The notes under the pieces are model-generated. The model ran no database searches. It worked only from the letters and a program-made list of their open reading frames with translations, and was not told the origin of the DNA. The position numbers and the translations under genes were made by a program. From JBDSRX01 sp047445235 (GTDB lineage Bacteria; Patescibacteriota; Dojkabacteria; J137), in contig JBLGEO010000068.1 in assembly GCA_047445235.1 (NCBI GenBank), forward strand, positions 1-9,918: a stretch of 9,918 bases of DNA. The letters run 5' to 3'. The first letter of the stretch is position 1. Each line of letters begins with the position of its first letter. This document shows positions 5,191 to 9,918 of the stretch, in pieces.

Positions 5191-5817
5191 ATGGCTGAAT
5201 TATATAGAGAATTAACTGAAATCAAAGAACTTCTTTTAAGCAAGGAGTTTGAACAGCCTGAGTTTATTAAAATTCTGGAATCATTAACAGTTGCTCTTCT
5301 CGAACCTTCACTTGCAGTACGAATATCTGAATTCTTCAAATCACAACTTGTTTCCAAGAATAAATATATCGAAGGAAGAGTTGTTAATAACCGAGAAGTA
5401 GGATTTGATACCATAGCTGATAAAGTTGTAGAAATGTACCCAGGAAAGCGTTTCATACCTATGTGCCTAGCAGCTGTATATAGAAGTAAGGATCTTTCTC
5501 TGGCAATTGAAGCAAAGTATACCGAATCAGCGCTATCTAAAGTTGCTATTAGAGGAAATCACTATGTACCCGTCTCTTCTACACAAGAAGTTTTGAGACA
5601 AATTAAATTTAGTAAATCTCCTGATAACGTTATCTGTCTTTTCTATCATAGTTCTCATTACGAACCTATTACATTTTTACAAGAAGTTTGTTTTTACATT
5701 ATCGACGAAGTTAATTCGACTGGAGATACTTCCAAATATAAAATAATCCAAAAGATTTTTAATGGAGATTTCTCAGACTTAGGTATAGATTTAGTTTTAA
5801 TAGAGAAGGAAACTTAA
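5191..5817 (+). CDS. Unknown protein, third member of the local paralogue family
   Basis: The protein has 208 residues and no signal peptide or membrane segment. Residues 1-50 are helix-rich. FDTIADKVVEMY (72-83) starts the shared region, followed by MCLAAVYRSK (91-100), HYVPV (124-128), LFYHSSHYEP (150-159) and IFNGDFSDLGIDL (189-201). It is the bridge member: its middle matches the protein at 4185-5150, and its last third matches the protein at 2699-3352 with almost the same spacing between the YH...EP and NGD motifs. It stops one base before the glycosyltransferase gene, so the two are probably translated from one mRNA. That hints at a link to surface glycan synthesis, but only by context. 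The start ATG has no Shine-Dalgarno. Function unknown. Confidence 0.8.
   Translation: MAELYRELTEIKELLLSKEFEQPEFIKILESLTVALLEPSLAVRISEFFKSQLVSKNKYIEGRVVNNREVGFDTIADKVVEMYPGKRFIPMCLAAVYRSKDLSLAIEAKYTESALSKVAIRGNHYVPVSSTQEVLRQIKFSKSPDNVICLFYHSSHYEPITFLQEVCFYIIDEVNSTGDTSKYKIIQKIFNGDFSDLGIDLVLIEKET
5806..5810 (+). promoter_or_regulatory. Shine-Dalgarno of the glycosyltransferase gene
   Basis: AAGGA lies 8 nt before the ATG at 5819, inside the last codons of the upstream gene. Apart from a purine-rich site in the GC-rich stretch at base 18, it is the only clear, well-spaced Shine-Dalgarno in the window. It stands at the one gene that cannot have its own leader. Confidence 0.6.
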
Positions 5818-5818
5818 T

Positions 5819-8026
5819 ATGAAAACACTTCAAATAATTGGACCATATTTTACAAATTACAGCTTAGCAAGAATTAATCGTGGACTTGCAGCAGAACTTT
5901 CCAAATCTAAAGAATTTAAAGTCTCACTTTTTGGTGAAAAAAACCAAATTGACTATACTCCCACCATTGAAGAGTTATCTACAAGAGCTGAAATTAAAGA
6001 TCTAGTTAGTTTTAAAAAAGAAGAAACTGATATTGTCATTTACAACAACTTCCCAAAAGGAATTACAAATTTACATGGTCTGAAAGATTTACCTGGTAAG
6101 GTTAAGTTAATCTATATTGCATGGGAGGAATCAATTTATCCAAAGCTTTGGGTAGACGAGATAAATCAATATGCTCATGGGGTTATGGCTACAAGTTTTT
6201 TTACTAAAAATATTCTTATTAACTGTGGTGTTAAAGTTCCAGTAAAAGTTGTGCATAATGCAATGGATAATTACTTTGTAGATGTAAAAACGTCTCTATA
6301 CCCTTTGAATACAAATAAAAAGTTTAAGTTCTTACATATTAGTACTGCAAAAAAAAGAAAGGGAGTCGATGTTCTGCTAAAAGCATACTTCGATAATTTT
6401 ACAAAAAACGATGATGTAACTTTAATAATAAAGAGCTTCCCTGGTCCAGATAATAATGTAGATAAATTAATTTCGAGCTTGAAAAAAGAGAACTCACCAG
6501 AAGTTATTCATATTAATAAACCAGATCTAACGGAACAGGAGCTAGCAAACCTACATTCAACTGCAGATTGTGAAGTATACCCTAGCAGAGCTGAAGGATT
6601 TGGGTTACCAATTCTAGAGGCAATGTATCTAGGAATTCCTTTGATAGCAACTAATTACAGTGCATACTTAGACTTTGCGAATAAAGAGAATGCAACTTTA
6701 ACTGACTACAAGCTAGATTTTGCAAAAGATTCTGAACTTGTAAATCTAGGAGCAAAATGGGCAGAGCCAGATGTAAAAGATTTAGGAGATAAGATGAGAG
6801 AAGTTTTCGATAATCCAAACAACTTTAAAGTTAAAGCTGAGCTAGCAAAAGAAACTGCAAAAAACTTTGTGTGGAAGAATTCTGCAAAACAAGCAGTGAA
6901 TTTTATAGAAGAAATTTCTGAAATTGCAAAACTAAAAGAAAAGTCTTTAGCAGTAATCACACCAATTAACGATGAGAGTGGAATTGCAGATTATTCAAAG
7001 GACTTATATTCTTCAGTTCAAAGCTCTTTTAAAAAATTCTTTTTTGTTGCTAACAAAGATATTTCAGATAGATCCGAAGCGGATGAAAAAAATGTGCTTA
7101 GACTCTGGAAAACAGGTGAGGAAACATTTACTGAATTTCTAACATTTGTAGATAAAGAAAAAATTAATATCGTACACATTCAATATCACTCTGGTATTCA
7201 ATTTTCTCCAAGCTCATTAAGTAAGTTGATTGATGAACTAAAGTCTAGGGAAGTCGAAGTATTTGTAACGCTACATGCAGTTCGAAATACTAATTTTGAT
7301 TTTATAAAAGAAGCAGAAAGTTTAAAAAATGCTGATAAAGTTTTAATTCATAACGAAGAGGATTTTGATTATGCAAAGCAGACTTTGAATAATGCAATTT
7401 TATTTAAGCACTTCAACCTTGTTTTTATTAAACGAGATAAAGATAATTTAAAAATGAAATTAGGAATATCTGGGAACAATCCAATTATTGCTACTCATGG
7501 ATTACTAAATACAAATAAAGGAATTCCCGAAGTTATTAGAGCAGTTGCAGAACTTAAAAAAGACTATCCTGAGATTCTTTTACTATGCCTTAATGCTGTT
7601 AGCGGAAATAATATTTATGCCACTGGTTTATACAAAGAATGTTTGAAATTAATTGAAGGACTTGGCTTAAAAGATAATGTTAAGTTCTTCTCAGATTTCT
7701 TAAAGGACGAAATTATAGAAGTCATGCTTGAAGCATCAGATATGATTATCTTTAACTACTCTTATGTTGGAGAGTCAGCAAGTGCAGCAGTTAGAAAAGG
7801 ATTGGCATCTTTAAATCCAGTTATCATTACAAATATAAAGCAATTCTCAGAATTTAAAGACGAATGCTTTAGAATACCAAACAGTTCTGTTGAGTCTGTA
7901 AGAGATGGTGTAAAAGAACTTTTAAACGATTCTGAATTAAAAGAAGATCTAGTTCTTTTTGAGAAAAAATATATTGAAGAGAATAACGTAGAAAAGAAGG
8001 CTTTAGATACACTTAGGTTATATTGA
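5819..8026 (+). CDS. Protein with two GT-B glycosyltransferase domains (GT4 type)
   Basis: This 735-residue cytosolic enzyme probably adds sugars from nucleotide-sugar donors to a surface glycan. Domain 1 (about 1-365) starts with IIGPYFTNYSLARINRGLAAEL, then FLHISTAKKRKGVDVLLKAY (171-190), a typical GT4 donor-domain opening. It has the EX7E motif, Glu259 to Glu267, in SRAEGFGLPILEAM. Domain 2 (about 375-735) starts with ITPINDESGIADYSKDL (380-396), containing the SGIADYS motif of GT4 mannosyltransferase-like proteins. It continues with VHIQYH (452-457) and THGLLNTNKGIPEVIRA (559-575). In its GESASAAVRKG block Glu652 is present, but the second Glu of EX7E is Lys660. Domain 1 therefore looks active, while domain 2 is altered and may be inactive or mechanistically different. 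No membrane segment is visible. The gene follows 5191-5817 by one base and ends with TGA. Acceptor and donor cannot be told. Confidence 0.9.
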   Translation: MKTLQIIGPYFTNYSLARINRGLAAELSKSKEFKVSLFGEKNQIDYTPTIEELSTRAEIKDLVSFKKEETDIVIYNNFPKGITNLHGLKDLPGKVKLIYIAWEESIYPKLWVDEINQYAHGVMATSFFTKNILINCGVKVPVKVVHNAMDNYFVDVKTSLYPLNTNKKFKFLHISTAKKRKGVDVLLKAYFDNFTKNDDVTLIIKSFPGPDNNVDKLISSLKKENSPEVIHINKPDLTEQELANLHSTADCEVYPSRAEGFGLPILEAMYLGIPLIATNYSAYLDFANKENATLTDYKLDFAKDSELVNLGAKWAEPDVKDLGDKMREVFDNPNNFKVKAELAKETAKNFVWKNSAKQAVNFIEEISEIAKLKEKSLAVITPINDESGIADYSKDLYSSVQSSFKKFFFVANKDISDRSEADEKNVLRLWKTGEETFTEFLTFVDKEKINIVHIQYHSGIQFSPSSLSKLIDELKSREVEVFVTLHAVRNTNFDFIKEAESLKNADKVLIHNEEDFDYAKQTLNNAILFKHFNLVFIKRDKDNLKMKLGISGNNPIIATHGLLNTNKGIPEVIRAVAELKKDYPEILLLCLNAVSGNNIYATGLYKECLKLIEGLGLKDNVKFFSDFLKDEIIEVMLEASDMIIFNYSYVGESASAAVRKGLASLNPVIITNIKQFSEFKDECFRIPNSSVESVRDGVKELLNDSELKEDLVLFEKKYIEENNVEKKALDTLRLY

Positions 8027-8184
8027 GATTCAACAAGTAACTCGCAACCTGTAACTTGATCGACTGCCATTACAACAATAGAGCCACTCTGTTAATTAAG
8101 AATGCCAAGAAAGTAATATAGGTGGGCACTGCCAACCAAAATCTAAAGCTCGCATACTCGCTAAGATTTAAGGCTGTAAAGTCA
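8027..8184. other. Convergent intergenic region with several hairpins
   Basis: This 158-bp gap lies between two genes that point towards each other. By hand count it has about 40% GC, a little above the coding DNA. It holds a hairpin with arms GGTGGGC (8121-8127) and GCCAACC (8131-8137) and one mismatch. A second hairpin pairs AAATCT (8139-8144) with AGATTT (8164-8169), with AGC/GCT pairing inside it. None is followed by a clear T-tract. A minus-strand frame from 8094 to 8027 (SGSIVVMAVDQVTGC and on) looks protein-like but is short and starts right after a stop; it may be a gene scrap or chance. I see no tRNA. Confidence 0.5.
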
Positions 8185-8212
8185 TTACTTGCTCATTGCA
8201 ACTTTTACAGCC
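8172..8212 (-). terminator. Hairpin spanning the stop codon of the Mur ligase gene
   Basis: GGCTGTAAA (8172-8180) is the exact inverted complement of TTTACAGCC (8204-8212). Two more pairs form if the T at 8203 is bulged. The TAA stop of the minus-strand gene lies in the loop. On the minus strand only a weak T-rich tail (TTAAATCTTA) follows, so this is a probable but poor terminator. Confidence 0.45.
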
Positions 8213-9543
8213 TCATGGTCACTCCATTCGTATTCAATACCATCAAATGCCAGTGTAGTTTCGTGAGCCTTTCCAGTTATATAAATAATATCTCCGGGAT
8301 TAGCATTTTTAACTGCAAAATCTATAGCGTCTAGTCTTGCAGTAAAATCATCAGCATCGAAAGAAATTATTGGATGGTCACCATTAGAGACGACTCTGTC
8401 AATACGTTGTTTTAGATTCTCTTTATTTATTAATTTATATTCTTCTGTTGAACCTATCCTTTCTGCTAGAACACCACCATAATTCTCAGCAAACTCAATT
8501 ATCTCTGAATTGATATCAAATACTCTTTCAGATTTTGGATCTTCAGCAGTCAATATTGTCATCGCTGAATGATTTGAAGACACTGCACCCATTCTTCTTC
8601 TTGTAACTTCCCTTTCCCCTGCACAACCAAAAACTGTGATTATTCTTGAGCTTGGATCTTTTAATTTTTCAATATAAATAAGCGAATCTTCTAACATAGA
8701 TGGTGTGTATGCATAATCTACTATCACTGTAAAAGGAGTTCTTTGAATAACTTCCATCCGACCTCTCGGTGTTTTAAATTCCTTTGTGTACAATGGGATC
8801 TTAGGATCGGGCTTATAAGACTCTGCAAGCTTCATTGCTTGAACATTATTTAATACTGCATTCTTATGGCTATTTGAAGTTGAGATCTCTAAGTTATTCC
8901 AAATGAAAGTTGAGCCATCTAAACTAGTATTTTTAATTTGAAACTCATTACTCGATACTGGATATACATAGATATCTTTTTCCAAATCATCACCTTGGGA
9001 AAGCAACCAATCTACAACCTGAGGTTCATCATCATTTAAAACTAAGAGTCCTTTATCTCTAATTCTAGAAATAAAATCTAACTTTGTTCCAGCATATTCA
9101 TACCAATCATCGAAATAGGAACTATCGTCTCCGATAATGTTTGTAATAATTCCTGAATCAAGTGTGATTCCTTCATACTTTTTATCCAGTAAATTTCTTG
9201 CAGTCATTTCTACAATTGCAAAGTCCAATTGATTTTTTATCATGTTTCCTAGCATTCCATGCAGTTCTCCAGGTTCTACGAAATTTGCACTTAATTCTTT
9301 TTTTGGCTCTGCCATATCATCGGAATAGCCAGTAGAGGAGATATAACCAACTCGCATTCCAGCATTTTTGAGAAGATGGTAGAGCAATTCCGTAACAATT
9401 GTTTTTCCTCTTGAGCCTGTAACTCCAATTACCTTTATTTTTTCGGAAGGATTACCTCTTCTAAAATTAGCTAGCAGTGATTTTTGTTTATTAATGAATC
9501 TGGTCAAATTATTCGTTATTGGATTGATATAAGTTAGGTGCAA
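8185..9543 (-). CDS. MurE-like Mur ligase, divergent and without the usual N-terminal domain
   Basis: Mur ligases join an amino acid or dipeptide to a carboxylate with ATP in peptidoglycan synthesis. The P-loop is GVTGSRGKT (40-48, usually GTNGKT). Other MurE-type signatures are PRGRME (259-264), DYAYTP (276-281, usually DYAHTP), VFGCAGEREVTRRRMG (304-319), AEDPKSE (333-339, at the place of DNPRxE) and YITGKAHE (421-428, usually GKGHE). Lys154 in AGTKLDFI fits the carbamylated lysine. Only about 39 residues precede the P-loop against about 105 in E. coli MurE, so the UDP-sugar-binding N-terminal domain is missing. The central VEVSSH and TRDHLDYH blocks are replaced by VEMTAR and IGDDSSYF. It may use an unusual substrate. 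The start is a TTG at 9543-9541: an in-frame stop lies 9 nt upstream and the next Met is residue 63. It runs opposite to its neighbours. Confidence 0.85.
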   Translation of the reverse strand: MHLTYINPITNNLTRFINKQKSLLANFRRGNPSEKIKVIGVTGSRGKTIVTELLYHLLKNAGMRVGYISSTGYSDDMAEPKKELSANFVEPGELHGMLGNMIKNQLDFAIVEMTARNLLDKKYEGITLDSGIITNIIGDDSSYFDDWYEYAGTKLDFISRIRDKGLLVLNDDEPQVVDWLLSQGDDLEKDIYVYPVSSNEFQIKNTSLDGSTFIWNNLEISTSNSHKNAVLNNVQAMKLAESYKPDPKIPLYTKEFKTPRGRMEVIQRTPFTVIVDYAYTPSMLEDSLIYIEKLKDPSSRIITVFGCAGEREVTRRRMGAVSSNHSAMTILTAEDPKSERVFDINSEIIEFAENYGGVLAERIGSTEEYKLINKENLKQRIDRVVSNGDHPIISFDADDFTARLDAIDFAVKNANPGDIIYITGKAHETTLAFDGIEYEWSDHEAVKVAMSK

Positions 9544-9556
9544 AACCTCAAGTTAT

Positions 9557-9585
9557 AGTATTACTTATTTCAAAAATTTTGACAA
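9557..9585 (-). promoter_or_regulatory. Candidate promoter of the Mur ligase gene
   Basis: Read on the minus strand, TTGTCA (9585-9580, 5 of 6 to TTGACA) and AATACT (9562-9557, 4 of 6) are 17 nt apart. The predicted start near 9550 leaves a leader of only about 7 nt before the TTG start. Confidence 0.5.
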
Positions 9586-9587
9586 GG

Positions 9588-9617
9588 TTTAACAAAATTA
9601 GCTAAGAGTGTTAATAT
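9588..9617 (+). promoter_or_regulatory. Weak candidate promoter of the response-regulator gene
   Basis: TTTAAC (9588-9593) and TAATAT (9612-9617) are 18 nt apart. A transcript from here would begin at or next to the ATG at 9623 and be leaderless. A perfect TTGACA also lies at 9579-9584, overlapping the opposing -35 box, but it has no good -10 partner at normal spacing. Confidence 0.3.
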
Positions 9618-9622
9618 TTTTT

Positions 9623-9918
9623 ATGGAAAATAGTTTTTTGGATAAAAAAATTATCGCCATAGACGATGACTATAACAGTAGAGAGATTCTCGTATCATTT
9701 GCATTAGCATGTGGCTTCCTAAATTTTCGCGTTTACTCTTCTGCGGAAGAATTTATGCATTCTGAACTTCCAATGCTTCATGACATAGACCTTCTTATTA
9801 CAGATCATTTTTTAGGTAGAGGAATGGATGGTTACACCTTAGCCTCCCGGCTTAAAAGAGCTGGTTTTAGTTTTCCAATATTAATATTTACAGCTACCGA
9901 ACTAGTAGATTTTTCTTT
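9623..9918 (+). CDS. Response-regulator receiver domain, 3' end outside the window
   Basis: The reading frame from ATG 9623 stays open to the last base, giving 98 residues. It has the CheY-like receiver pattern. IIAIDDD (10-16) supplies the acidic pocket. LLITDHF (57-63) carries the phospho-acceptor Asp61. MDGYTLASRLK (68-78) follows, and PILIFTATE (85-93) carries the switch Thr90. The conserved Lys that should follow lies beyond the edge. Receiver domains are phosphorylated by a histidine kinase and usually control an attached output domain; whether one follows cannot be seen. It is transcribed away from the Mur ligase gene, with 79 bp between them. No Shine-Dalgarno is present. Confidence 0.85.
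   Translation, partial: MENSFLDKKIIAIDDDYNSREILVSFALACGFLNFRVYSSAEEFMHSELPMLHDIDLLITDHFLGRGMDGYTLASRLKRAGFSFPILIFTATELVDFS

Noticed and set aside
4178..5456. Minus-strand open frames at 4178-4468, 4514-4849 and 5154-5456
   Set aside because: They are antisense to the paralogue genes, low in complexity, and have no recognisable motifs.
7762..8070. Minus-strand open frame of 102 codons overlapping the end of the glycosyltransferase gene
   Set aside because: Most of it is the antisense shadow of the GT gene. Only its first codons lie in the gap, where a scrap looks protein-like; this is mentioned as a finding and not called as a gene.
8027..8184. A tRNA or other structured RNA gene in the convergent gap
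   Set aside because: The hairpins do not form a cloverleaf, and no T-loop consensus or CCA end is present.
8122..8334. Plus-strand open frame of 70 codons
   Set aside because: It overlaps the 3' end of the Mur ligase gene on the opposite strand and has no start signal or known motif.
1..9918. CRISPR array or recoded UGA codons
   Set aside because: No regularly spaced short repeats exist. TGA ends the glycosyltransferase gene and no real gene needs it as a sense codon.

Overview
The window is AT-rich and densely coded, with standard stop codons (TGA is used as a real stop at 8024-8026). Most genes have no Shine-Dalgarno sequence. The mix of genes suggests an uncultured bacterium of the Candidate Phyla Radiation (Patescibacteria) type: a RecA without an acidic tail, a stripped-down and divergent MurE-type Mur ligase, a winged-helix protein fused to a degenerate nucleotidyltransferase domain, a divergent ClpP-like protein and several proteins I do not recognise. 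This assignment is inference; no rRNA or tRNA is present to test it.

Layout. 1-990 is recA, probably missing its true 5' end, followed by a clean intrinsic terminator. 1132-3413 is an unusual cluster: a ClpP-like serine peptidase gene (1132-1644), an unknown protein with a faint kinase-like C-terminal half (1704-2510), a decayed second copy of the clpP-like 3' end plus its terminator (2546-2678), an unknown protein (2699-3352), and a 21-nt trace of the same clpP-like 3' end directly after that gene's stop (3353-3373). Each unknown gene is thus bounded on both sides by the same clpP-like tail. 3524-4120 is the winged-helix/pseudo-nucleotidyltransferase protein. 4185-5150 and 5191-5817 encode two further unknown proteins that share blocks with each other and, more weakly, with 2699-3352. 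5819-8026 is a large protein with two glycosyltransferase domains, one nucleotide after 5191-5817 and probably cotranscribed with it.

8027-8184 is a hairpin-rich gap where transcription converges. 8185-9543 (minus strand) is the MurE-like ligase. 9544-9622 is a divergent promoter region. 9623 to the end is a two-component receiver domain cut off by the window edge.

Working together: the glycosyltransferase and Mur ligase point to cell-envelope synthesis. The most novel content is the family of three related unknown proteins ending in an (N/R)GD(L/F)SxLG motif, and the repeated clpP-like tail that separates two of the unknown genes. The family has no function I can name.
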